This document shows positions 8,989 through 20,200 of a stretch of 64,000 bases of DNA, piece after piece. The stretch comes from Fulvia fulva. Taxonomy: Eukaryota > Ascomycota > Dothideomycetes > Mycosphaerellales > Mycosphaerellaceae. The notes under the pieces were generated by a model. It saw only the letters and a list, made by a program, of their open reading frames with translations. It had not been told where the DNA came from and ran no database searches. Where the stretch lies: the NCBI RefSeq assembly GCF_020509005.1, contig NC_063016.1, positions 3,224,001 to 3,288,000 on the forward strand. Reading direction: 5' to 3'. The position numbers and the translations under genes were made by a program. The stretch's first letter is position 1; each line of letters starts with the position of its first letter.

Positions 8989-11759
8989 ATGAAGGCATCT
9001 ATTGCTGCAGTCTTATCGGCTGCCTTCGCAGTACTCGCACAAGAGGGCAACGACACCGCACCATTCCCAGACACCACATATCCAGATGCCATCTCACCAA
9101 ACCCGGCAGCAGTTGCTGGTGCACAGTCCAATCAGACCTCTCCACCAGGCTATCCATCTCCGTGGAGCAGTGGAAAAGGCGACTGGGCTGCAGCTCACGA
9201 GAAGGCTGTGGCGTTGGTCTCGCAGCTGACTCTCGAGGAGAAGGTCAACCTGACTACTGGTGAGTCTGCAGTAGATGACCATCATCCAGCCATACTGACA
9301 CTTCACAGGAACCGGCTGGTCCCTCGAGCAATGCGTCGGCAACACTGGAGGCCTTCCTCGTCTCGGCATTCGAGGCTTCTGCTACCAGGACTCACCTACA
9401 GGTCTGCGCTTCACTGACTTCAATTCTGCATTTGAAAGCGGCGTCAACGTGGCTGCCACCTGGGATCGTAGCCTGGCCTACCTGCGTGGGGTGGCGATGG
9501 GTGAAGAATTTCGCGACAAGGGCGTAGACGGAGCACTGGCGCCAGTCGCGGGTCCTCTTGGCCGATCACCAGCCGGTGGACGCAACTGGGAAGGATTCTC
9601 GCCCGATCCATACTTGACCGGTCAACTCTTTGCTGAGAGCGTCAAGGGAATCCAGAGTACTGGCCAGATGGCTGTCGGAAAGCATTACATCGGGAACGAG
9701 CAAGAGCACTTCCGTCAGGTACCCGAGTCCATTGGTTTTGGCCTGGGCAACATCACCTACCCTGGAAGCTCCAACATCGACGACCAGACACTCCATGAAC
9801 TCTACCTCTGGCCCTTCGCAGATGCTGTCCGAGCTGGAATGGTCTCCGTCATGTGTTCTTACAATCGCGTCAACAACTCAGATGCTTGCCAAAACAGCTA
9901 CCTGATCAACCACATTTTGAAGGGTGAGCTCGGCTTTCAGGGCTATGTACTCAGCGATTGGCAGGCGCAGCACTCCGGAGTCTCGTCCACCTTGGCTGGT
10001 CTTGATGTGTCAATGCCTGGAGACATCGTTTTCGACTCAAGCACCAGCTACAACGGAGCCAACTTAACAATCGCAGTGCTTAACCGCACCGTACCACAGT
10101 GGCGTCTCGATGATATGGTTGTGCGAATCCTTTCTTCCTGGTACTATGTTGGCGGCGATGAGACTCGAAAGGAGATCAACTTCAACTCGTGGACCCCCGA
10201 CACCTTCGGCTCCGTCTACGCCTTTGCCGGTCCCGACTACGGCTACGGCCAAGTGAATGAGCATGTCGATGTACGAGGCGAACACAGCAGGGTCATTCGC
10301 CAGATCGGCGCTGCCTCTACTATTCTGCTGAAGAATGTCAACGGCACGCTGCCATTGACAGCGAAGGAAAAGCTTACTGCCGTGTTTGGCGAAGACGCTG
10401 GCCCGAATCCTTGGGGACCAAATGGATGCGCAGATCGCGGCTGCTATCAAGGCACAAACGCTATGGGTATGTATGGCTTTGTCGGCAGGTTGAGTTGTAT
10501 GGCTAATCTTTTGAATAGGCTGGGGCTCTGGAACTGCCAACTTCCCATATCTCGTGACACCCGATACCGCCATTCAAGGCGAGGTCTTGGAGCAGTCGAG
10601 CGCCTACGAGAGCATCATCCACAATGGCGCTCTGGCCCAGATCCAAGCTCTAGCCAAAAAAGCTTCACAGGTCGCTGGTGTCTGCCTCGCATTCGCAGGT
10701 GCCGACTCTGGAGAAGGCTTCCTGATGCCAGACTATAACTACGGTGACCGCAACAATTTGACGTTCTGGCAAGGCGCTGAAGCGATGATCGCAAATGTTA
10801 CCGCCAACTGCAACAACACGATTCTGGTCATTCATTCAGTTGGCGCTATCGATATTCAGCAGTGGAAGGACCACGAAAACGTCACAGCTATTGTGTGGGC
10901 CGGCCTTCCTGGAGAACAGAGTGGGTATGCCTTGACGGATGTTCTTTACGGCCGCGTGAACCCAGGAGCCAAGCTGCCATACACAATCGGCCAGAATCGT
11001 ACCGACTATGGCACCGACTTGCTGTACAAGCCAAACGGCCCAGTACCGCAATTCGACTTTCAAGAAGGTGTTTTCATCGACTACAGGCGCTTTGACCATG
11101 CTGATATCGAGCCCACGTACGAGTTCGGCTTTGGTCTGTCGTACACTACGTTCAGCTATAGCAACCTAAAAGTCAACAAGCTCGACGTAGGCGAATACAC
11201 ACCGACCACCGGATCAACAACTGCAGCTCCGACCTACGGTACCATCAACAACGACCCGTCATCACACGTCTTCCCAGACAACTCAACATTCCGTCGTGTG
11301 CCATTCTTTATCTATCCTTGGCTCAACAGTACCGACCTGGAAGCTTCTTACGGTTACACCGATTATGGTGACAACAGCTTCGTCCCAGAAGGTGCGCAAA
11401 ACGGCGGTCCACAACCACTTCATCCAGCTGGTGGCGCACCTGGCGGTAACCCTCAGCTGTGGGACACCCTTTACAACGTCACTGTCACCATCACCAACAC
11501 TGGCGACGTCGCTGGCGAGGAAGTCGCCCAGCTTTACGTTTCATTGGGAGGGCCTTACGACCCCAAGATTGTTCTTCGCGGCTTCGAGAAGGTTTCCATT
11601 CAGCCAGGCGAGAGCACAGATGTCCACTTTGATTTGCACAGGAGAGATCTGTCTAACTGGGACACTATTAGCCAGAACTGGGTGATCAGCGAGCACGCGA
11701 AGACAGTGTATGTCGGCGCCAGCTCGCGTATCCTGCCTCTGAATGCTGCACTTGAGTAG
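8989..11759 (+). CDS. bgl1: Secreted GH3 beta-glucosidase
   Basis: Exons 8989-9259, 9309-10466 and 10519-11759 give 889 residues. Introns of 49 nt (GTGAGT...CACAG) and 52 nt (GTATGT...AATAG) both restore frame: [15 protein letters not shown] and [15 protein letters not shown]. Family: glycoside hydrolase 3, which hydrolyses terminal beta-D-glucosyl residues of cellobiose and related glucosides, the last step of cellulose breakdown. [18 protein letters not shown] is a signal peptide, so the enzyme is extracellular. Catalytic nucleophile Asp is in VLSDWQAQ (about residue 307); acid/base Glu is in GADSGEGF (about 542). KHYIGNEQE and the [13 protein letters not shown] block are also typical. A fibronectin-III-like domain ends the protein ([19 protein letters not shown], then LRGFEKV). 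Length matches Aspergillus bglA/bgl1 proteins. Several N-x-S/T sites suggest N-glycosylation. The gene appears complete and untouched by RIP. Confidence 0.93.
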
Positions 11760-12639
11760 CAGTCAAAGTGTGGAGAGGAAACAACGGATCTGCGGCGTAG
11801 GTAAAGCAGTAATGGACGCGTAACATCAATGCCAGGCAAAATTCCGCCGAACATTATTCGTCGAATGCTCAAAGTCTAGACCTTGGCACCTTCTACATGG
11901 GATTGCTTGAATGTGCTTACTATGTGCGAAGTGCCTCGGGCCTGGAGAATGCCGGTGGTGGCGTTTGTGGCGCCATGTCGTTCGCACATGTACCCGTACA
12001 GTGACGAGGCGGATAAGCAGGAGTGACAAACACACGGCAAAGCACATACACGTACTTGCTACTGCTAATAAGTGTCGGTGTCGGTTCAATTCGTCGATGC
12101 ACATTCGTGGCACCCATCGTCGCAGCAATCGCCCAATGTGGCAGGTCCGAGCTGTATCCTGGCACAACAGTCATCATCAGCGAATGGCCACTCCAAAGCA
12201 TATTTACGAGCACTATCAACCTTGAAGAAGCCGCGGCTGGTTATCAGCTTCTTTTAAGCTTGCGAAGCCTTTGATCTGTAGCTAAAACGCTTCGATGGAC
12301 GCCTTCGCACTGTGGCGCTCTTGTTGGCCTGACGAACCGCCACTCACGGCGCTGGGCACTGCGGCAGGGACGTATTTGATATGCGAAATCGATGCTGCCT
12401 TCATCTATTGCTTCATTGTGGCTTACGGGTGCGGACAAGATTGCCAGTCATTGCTGCAGGGCGGGTGCCTCGATCGCCCTCAATGCGCTCCGGCGGGTGA
12501 TGGTGAAGTGCCCCTTCACACTGATCGAGAGCAGCCAGTTCAAGGACCGAGGAGACTGTGTGTCGAGCAGCCTATACAGGTCACTCGAAGGTATGGCCCC
12601 TGCATGTTGACCACTCACAACCGCACTTACGACCATCTC
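11760..12639. other. Intergenic region, no intact gene seen
   Basis: The sequence has normal composition but many short overlapping frames on both strands, none with a recognisable domain. I looked here for the missing N-terminal half of the downstream aspartic protease, including the first DTGS/T motif, and did not find it. The 5' end of the protease fragment is preceded by a possible intron acceptor (CTCACCCAAG, 12631-12640). Confidence 0.5.
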
Positions 12640-13369
12640 CCTCACCCAAGCCTCCGGTTTCAACGGACCAAACAACGCCCTCACGGGCATGGCATTTACA
12701 AGCATCGCCAACAGCAAGAGCACACCATACTTCTTCAACCTCATCAACCAGGGCAAGGTCAGCCCAACCGAGTTCTCCTTCTACCTCGGCCGTGCCAAGT
12801 CCAACACCCAAGGCCTCAGCGAGATGACCCTTGGTGGCCGTGACAGTTCCCGCTACACAGGCGCTTTCACAAACGTCCCAGTCACATCACAGACCTACTG
12901 GCAAACTGCCATCGACGGCGCGTCCGTCGGCAGCAAGGCCGTCTCCGGTACATCAGGCCGAAGCGCCATCGACACCGGCACCACCCTAGCCCTAGCACCC
13001 AACGCCGCAGCCGCGGCCATCTTTGCGCAGATCCCTGGCTCGCTCCCAATCCCAAGCTTGGTAGTTATTGCGACTCTGTACGCATACCCGTGCAACACGA
13101 AGGCAAATGTGTCGCTAAAGTACGCTGGGAAGAACTTCGCTATTAACAACATTGACCTCAACTTTGGAAAGCTGTCTGATCAGTTGGGTCTGCCGCTGTT
13201 GTCGGGCACAAACTACTGCCTGGCTGGTCTGGGTGGTGCGGACATCAACCCTGGTATTCCTCTTTGGATTGTGGGAGATGTGTTCCTTAAGAACTGGTAC
13301 TCGACGTACCATTACATTAGCCCATCGAGTGCGTATGTGGCTTTTGCGAAGGCTGCTGGGAACCAATAG
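12640..13369 (+). pseudogene. Pepsin-family (A1) aspartic protease, C-terminal half only
   Basis: An open frame gives SGFNGPNNALTGMAFTSIA, then STPYFFNLINQGKVSPTEFS, LSEMTLGGRDSSRYTG and the second catalytic motif SAIDTGTTLALAP. Next come a conserved Cys pair region, GADINPGIPLWIVGDVFLKN and a C-terminus YSTYHYISPSSAYVAFAKAAG. These are the C-lobe landmarks of secreted fungal pepsin-like proteases. The N-lobe, with the first DTG and the flap Tyr, is absent from the 900 bases upstream, as are a signal peptide and propeptide. A bilobed A1 protease needs both Asp residues, so this copy should be inactive. An ATG at 12689-12691 could start a short product. The 3' half is undamaged, which suggests recent truncation. 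An N-half behind a long intron cannot be fully excluded. Confidence 0.7.
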
Positions 13370-14952
13370 ACACAGCAGTAAGGGGTTGCTACGACGCAAT
13401 GAGGAATGATGCAACTTGAACAGCCTGTGTAGGCTAGATGCTCATGGAGGACATGCCATTATGAGTTCTTTTACACGATCATCCACGCCATCGTGTCATT
13501 GTACTCCTTTCTCATGATCGAACAAACTCATCGCTAACGCCGCTTTGGCTTCAGGTAGCCACCCTGAAAGAACTGATACAAAAAGGGTGTGAATCTGAAT
13601 CTGCTCAATGTCAGCATGGAGCCAGCAGTCTATGCGGCCGAGCCTACTTTGGGTTGGTTCTGCATTTGCTGCACCATTCGCCATTCCAGTCCACCCGTTC
13701 GCGGCAGCCGCGGGTGGCACAGGGGTAGTAGTATCTTGGCATGGTCGTGGCGAGTGTTCTGGAGTGTTGTTGTCTTCCTTTGGAGCTTCGTTGCTGGTCG
13801 ATTGCTAGAGCGGTTGCGTTTCTCTGGTGTCTTTGATGGCAGCAGAAGGCGTTAATGGCACGGGAATCGACCCCATACTTAAGTATGTACTCGCGAAGCA
13901 TTTGTAGTGAAGATTGAGTCTCAGGAGGATCAAGCCGTGAAGAATGGTTTCTTCGTCATGAACGCCACCAACAACCATCGCGCCTTTGTCACAGGACATG
14001 TGGTAGCAGTGCACTTGATCCACGACCAGTGCCTAGTATCGATTAGGCTTGCGGTAGCCTCCACGGACAACTTCCCATGCGAAGATAATGGGTCTGAATC
14101 TATCATGAATTAGTTGTGAGTATCGCTGCATGATACATGTTTCCATACTTTGGATGGTCTTCGCACTCCTGACATGGGTCTCGATATTGCCCACCTTTCT
14201 CCACGTTGTTGTGACAACCGCGGGTCGAACAGCCATAGACTATGTTTCTTGGCATCGTGCGTGTGGTACAGTGAGTAGCGTGATCTGATGAGCTTCTTCG
14301 TTAGAACGGCTTTGAGCAGTCTCGCCTCCTAGGCTTCTTCTCGTTGTAGCAGTGGAATGTGGCTGCGTCAATTTTAGAGCCCAGTACGGGTGTACTATAT
14401 GTAGGCGGCAGGGAACGATAGGGAACATCAAGCCTGGAAAATTCCATGTAGTGAAGAATGTTCAAACACAATAGGTTCGCAAACCGCGTGATGCATTAAA
14501 GACAGACTCTCGCGGGGTGTTTGCGACTGTCCCATCATGCACTACTGGGAATGTCCAGCTTCCAGCACCAAGCAACCTTCAAGCCCCCTCATAGGTCCTG
14601 CCGGAAAAACTGTCATTGTGCAAAAGTATGAGTGTTATGTTGCTGATTACTTCCGCTTGAGCGCTTGTTGCGACGTACACTATACCGCATGGCCGTAGAG
14701 CTTGAACTGCCTGCCCATCTGTCAACGCGTCCGTGAAGTGCTAGATCGAGATCGAAGACCCTTGCAAGCGGTTCTCGGCACGCACAGACCAGGCCTGTGG
14801 CGTTTGCATGTGAAGCTCACTGCTGCTTTCACTCCTGATCTGAGAGCCTCGCTGCACTGCTGTCGGTCTGGAACTCGAAGCTTTTGTCCTGTGTAAAGCT
14901 TGGTTCGATGACACTTTGGAGCCGAGGGTGGCATGATCGTCTGGACTGAAGG
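13370..14952. other. Gene-poor unique sequence left of the transposon island
   Basis: Normal CA/TG content shows this is host sequence that escaped RIP. I found no gene longer than the small ORF at 13644-13742. The right edge is the outer target-site duplication at 14953-14968, so before the insertion this ran directly into the sequence at 56800. Confidence 0.5.
13644..13742 (-). CDS. Small cysteine-containing ORF (32 aa), uncertain
   Basis: The minus strand encodes MPRYYYPCATRGC, then RERVDWNGEWCSKC and RTNPK before a stop. The spacing C-x4-C ... C-x2-C could bind one zinc ion. There is no signal peptide. It is too short to call with confidence; an additional exon cannot be excluded. No family recognised. 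Confidence 0.2.
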   Translation of the reverse strand: MPRYYYPCATRGCRERVDWNGEWCSKCRTNPK

Positions 14953-14968
14953 GGTCGCATTATGTCGA
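14953..14968. repeat. Left target-site duplication of the outermost LINE
   Basis: GGTCGCATTATGTCGA occurs here and again at 56784-56799. The inner four bases (TCGA) merge into the LINE's tetranucleotide tail, so the true duplication is 12-16 bp. This is the length range for target-primed LINE insertion. Confidence 0.85.
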
Positions 14969-14981
14969 TCGATCGATCGAT
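14966..14981. repeat. (GATC)n tetranucleotide tail of LINE-1
   Basis: CGATCGATCGATCGAT sits exactly between the target duplication and the 3' UTR of the minus-strand LINE. LINE-2 has a (GATA)n run at the same place (about 40959-40970). The family therefore seems to end in a short tetranucleotide array rather than poly(A). Confidence 0.7.
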
Positions 14982-17081
14982 ATTTCATTAGGCTGTTGTA
15001 GTGCCCTCTGGCCTATACAGCTATACTATCTTGTTTTCGTATATATAGAGGGGAAACCGTATTAGTGAAAACCCCTCCTCTTTCCCGCCTATCTTTTCCC
15101 CCTCGTTCTCGTCTTAGATTTCCCTTATTAAGGGTACGCTAGTGTTATAGGCCTGCCCTAATGACTACCCTATCTGCAACCCCTCTAGCTTCCGCCTCGT
15201 GTCCATCCACTCCTCCGTCTCGCTAGCTAGGCTAAACTGCTAGAGGTATCCCTACTATAGTATCTACTAAGAGATTCGGCGAATATTACCTTTGTCCCTA
15301 ATAATTAACTTATAGTCTCTCCTCTCCGCTTAGTGCCTCTAATTTCCCCTGCCACTCGCCTACTACGGGCATCGTAGTAGCATATGTTCTGGGTTTTGCG
15401 ATAGGTAGCTACACTAGTAGGCTAGGCTTTAGATATCTAGTACGCGTCTCCTAAATAGGTAGGCCCTTAATCTAATGTGTTCGGACCTAATTTGGATCGC
15501 TATACTTGCTTCGGCCCTTGTCAGGTCCCTATATAGCTAGTAATTATGTCTCTAGAAGGCTCGGAGTACTATCGAGCCTATTGTCTTAGGGGGCTTCCTT
15601 TTCTAGTCCTACTCCTATAGGTAGCTCGCTATCTATTCCGCTAGGCTTTAGGTCTTAGCCTTGCTCCCGCCGGCCTAGCGAGCCCTACGCTCCTCCCCTT
15701 TTCGTGCTAGCTATTCGGTGCTTGTCTGTACGGCCATAAAGGTAGTAAGGTCATCCTCTTTTTAACTTGTCCTATGTCCGGCCCCTCTCCGGTAGCGGCT
15801 TTCTATCTTATTCTTTACCTCCTAGATCGTAGTTTATACTAGGTAATCTGTCGTCTTTACCGCGTATTAAATTCTTACTCCCCGGATATATAAGCCGATT
15901 AGTAGTGTTCCCGTCTCTATTTTTACCGTACTTATTAGCGTTATCTTATATACCCCTAGTATTCTACGTAGGTTACCTACCTATGTCCTGTTTAGGGGTT
16001 GCTCTATTCGTTTCGGGATCGGCTTGCCTACGCCTCCTATACCCTAAATCTATGCCCCGTATAATATAGCTAGTTTAACGATCGCCTTATATATTACCCT
16101 TACCTTGTCGAATGTTATTCCCTATATAGACGCCGTAAGCCTCTTTATCGAGACTTTGTTAACTTACGCTCGACTCTAGGCTTTATTAATCTATACGTTC
16201 TAGCTTAGCTTCGGGTCGAGCTAGATCCCTAGTACTCGTAGCTCCGCTAATAGCTTAGTCTCGTAGCCTTGGATTCTTACCGCCGCCTTTATATTATAGT
16301 ACGTCCTCGCTTTACTAAAGTATATAAGCTAGTACTTTTTAGGGGCGAACCGGGTACTATACTTCTTTGCCTACTCCTCGTATTTCTTATACCTATCTTT
16401 AAGGAGGCGATAGTTCTCCTCTATTAAGTCTAACTAGGCTAAAATGTTTATGTCGTCTACGAATCCCGATACTAAGGTTTACGGAGAGGTAAGTAGGGGG
16501 ATTAGATTAGACATAAATATTAGAAATAGAATAGGGGAGAGAGTAGATCCCTAAGGTATTCTAGCCTCTACTTTTACCGGGTCGGACGTATACCTCCCTA
16601 GGACTAGGTATATTGTCCGTTCCTAGAGAAAGGAGTAGACGAACTTTGTTACCTACCGGGGGATGCCTTTCTATTATAGGATATATATTAGCCTTTAGTA
16701 TAAGACGTTATCGAAGTATGTCGAGGGATAGTAAGGACGCCGCTCGGTTCCTACCGTAGTGCTAGAGGGTCTGAATTTACTCCGTAATTAGCTCTATTAC
16801 TATTAGTATCGATCGCTAGCTTCTTCCCCCTATCTATATTACTAGGAGTACGTAGTTATCCTCGGCTAGCTACGTAAGCCTCTAGGCTACTATCTTCTCT
16901 AGGACCTTCTCTATTGTATTTAGAAGTACGATTAGCCTATACAATTTAAGCTAAGTATAGTCCTCCTTCTATAGCTTACGTAGTACTACTATTATAGACT
17001 CTCTATACGGCTTCGGGTAATACCCTAGCCGTAGGCACGCGGTAAATAGGTTTATAAGGCTCGGCGCGGTCTCTTCTCTAT

Positions 17082-17279
17082 TATTACGAGACAGCCCTTT
17101 TTATAAACTGCCTCGTAATATAGTATCGTCGGCCGTACGTCCGCGCGCTAGCGGCCGCTAGTACCCGCTAGCTCGATTCGCGCGACTTTATCTTCTCGCG
17201 CTTCTTACGCTCTCTTAGATAGCTCGCGTAACTATATATATCTTTACCCGACCCTATTATAGCACCCTCGCCCGTAATA
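17082..17279 (+). repeat. Gypsy-1 5' LTR
   Basis: 198 bp, starting TATTACGAGA (TG changed to TA) and ending CCCGTAATA. It is nearly identical to the 3' LTR apart from RIP-type transitions. Confidence 0.9.
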
Positions 17280-20200
17280 GTTAGTTACGCCTACCTACGA
17301 GTAGAGAGCTAACCTCTACGTACGATACTAAGACCGCCCGAGATAGTACAATAGTACTAGACCGTACGATCAATTCGCGATAATAGAGAACGCCGACGAG
17401 GCCTCTCGACGCCCTCCCCTACGACCTTTAAGTATACGACCTACCGCCGCTACTTAGCGATAGTAACACCTATATTGTACGCCCTCTGTCTTAGCCGAGT
17501 TACTAACCGGAGACTCTTAGAACCTAGAACTTTAGAACTAGCTTAACTCGATCCTTAGCGATAGTATATATCTGGACCGCGTAAGTAGGATATAGTATAA
17601 GTAAGGAAACAGAATAGATAGGTCTACTCTCTCTTATCTTTATATACCCGATTTACAAATTCCTATAACTAATAATACGCCTTAGTCTTTAATACGACAC
17701 GAGGGTAGTAGGGTAGAGGGTAAGAAGCTAGTACGGCTAGATATCAAAGATACTCGTCTCTCGTCTTACGAGGACGATAGTAAAGGTATCGACTTTATAT
17801 AGTTTATTAATAGTATAGCGCCTCCTCGTATAGACTAGATTGACTTCGACGATATAGACTTCGAGTATAATCTAATAAACTATAAGATTACCGATACCGA
17901 AGCATTTAAGAGAGTAGTCACCTTACGGCCTAATACTATATATCTTAAAGTTAAGAGTACTATAGATAGGTACGCCTACTAGAAGGTCATACTCGACTAC
18001 TCCCGAGCCTAGGTACGACGCTATCGCGAGGAACGCGATTAAGTCGATACTAAACTCGTAAAGCTCTAAGAAGAATATAATGTCGTCTTTAAAGACCGAT
18101 AGGATATAGCGACCGAGCGAGATAAGATATAAGCCGATACTATAATATATTAGACATCCTAGGAAGATACTAAGGCCCGTATCTAGATACTATAAATAGC
18201 CTTAGACGACGCCGTAACTAAGGAACACTATAAGAAGATTACCGATAAGCTAGTAGGCCGTATTAATACTACTAATAGCTATCTCGAGTAAGTAGAGGAC
18301 GAAGTCGACTAACTTAAGGCTAAGATTATATAGTAGGACACTAAGATCTCGTAACTTAAGATATAAGCCCGGCTTACCGCCTTACTAAGTAAGCGAGACC
18401 GCCCGCTCACTTTCCCTAAGTAGTTACGACCCTAGTAATAGCCGTAGTAGTAGGAATAGTAGACTACTAGTCTAGAAGGATTTCTATAAGCCGGTACCCG
18501 TCGTTCTTAGACTCTAGTAGGTAGCGGCTATCGGGCCCGTACCTATAACCGTACTACCCGCGCCGGTTCTCTCGTACCCTTAGTAGCCCGTACTAATAAT
18601 ACTATAATATTCGCCGCCTAAACCGACTAACGTTTCCCCTTTCCTAAAGAGTTTAATAACTTAGGCGAGCTCTCCTATATCGACTAGAAAGAGAGCTATA
18701 AGGACTCTATCGCGGTACGATATACTATATAAACACCTTGCCTTAATATCCTTAACTACGTTAAGCTTTATACTCTCGGTACCCCTAGAGATATTATCCG
18801 TACGGCTATCGAGAACGACGAATAGGTAAGCCTCGAGGATATATAGGACGAGTTAGACGACAACTTCGGTAAGAATCCTCGAGACATTAAGCTTAAGGCT
18901 AGACGCGACCTAGACTAGCTAAAGTAGAAGTACGGCTAGGAGTTTAGTAAATATATCGTCGAATACCGCCGCCTTAGCGCTAAGGCCGGTAAGCCTATAG
19001 TGTCGTACGAGCTATAGATTAGCCTAAACGAGTTCTAGATAAAGAAGATAGAGGACTACTAGCTTATAGACCCCGTTAGCTAGTTTATTCGTATCGCTAA
19101 CGATAAAGAAGAGGTATATAATACCGTAAAGAGTATATATAGTAAGAGTAACAAGGATAAGGACACCTAGTAAGGCGGTAACGGGCGTCGTAGTAGTTAA
19201 GGATAAGGCTAATAGGGCTTTAGATAATAGAGCGCTAGTATAGTACTACGAGCCGCGCCGCCTACTATAAACAATACGCTTACGGTCTCTACGCGTACCT
19301 AGAACGCTAGCCCGGCCGTACGCCTTATCCCCTAGCGTTATACTATACTACCTAAGCTTACCGACGAACTCCGCGACTAGCTACGCTAGTAAGGCCGCTA
19401 CTTCCGCTATCGTAAACCTAGATATACCGGCCTCGACCCCGTATATATTCTTTATAACTCCCGCGCTAAGTAGCGTACCGGCGACGTTAACCGCGAGATA
19501 CCTATCGCTCTTAACGCTATAACCGACGCGCTAGCCCTCTAGATCGAAGCACTACCTATTAAGGGAAATGCCTAGCTCCTTAGTACCGTCGAGCTAAAGG
19601 AGTAATATACGAATCTACGAATTATAAATACGAAGAACAAGACTACGAGATATATACCTAAGAGGAAGAATACCTATATATAGTAATAGCTAAGGGTGAC
19701 ACTTATACGCCTATATATATATAACTAACGTATAGAAAGTATATAGTATGTACTAGTACTATAACTAGTATATTAGGTAGAAGAGTAAACGTACTCACCC
19801 TCTCTAATACTAGCGCCTCCTCTAAGTTTATTAGCCTAAGATTCGTTCGCGTAAACAAAGTCCCTACCTTTAAGCTAGAAAGGCTAAGACGCCTATATAT
19901 AGCTAACGGAGCGGCTATACGGCTACTCGAAGTAGTACTAATAGACGTTACTATTAGTAGCTATACTAGTTAAGAGCTATACTACGTTACTAACCTCGAT
20001 AAGTACGACCTAGTACTAGGCATCTCCTAGCTCAAAGAACACGACCCTTCGTATAGCTTTAAACATAAGATACTTAGCTTCGACAAGCCTACCTACTACT
20101 AATATTATTACTAGAACGGTATGCCTTATATAATTATAATAGAAGCCGATAATAGTAAGCCTAAGGCGCCGAAACTAGTACTACCCGAGCTAGAACCCGA

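Noticed and set aside
10064..10573. A 169-codon minus-strand frame within the beta-glucosidase gene
   Set aside because: It overlaps a GH3 exon with catalytic motifs, crosses its second intron, and has no features of its own.
12392..12640. Upstream exons of the aspartic protease
   Set aside because: No frame shows a signal peptide, propeptide or first DTG motif, and the readings (for example VKCPFTLIESSQFKDRGD) do not resemble the family.
14966..14981. An ordinary GATC microsatellite
   Set aside because: Its position exactly at the LINE 3' end, and the matching GATA array at the LINE-2 end, make a transposon tail the better reading.
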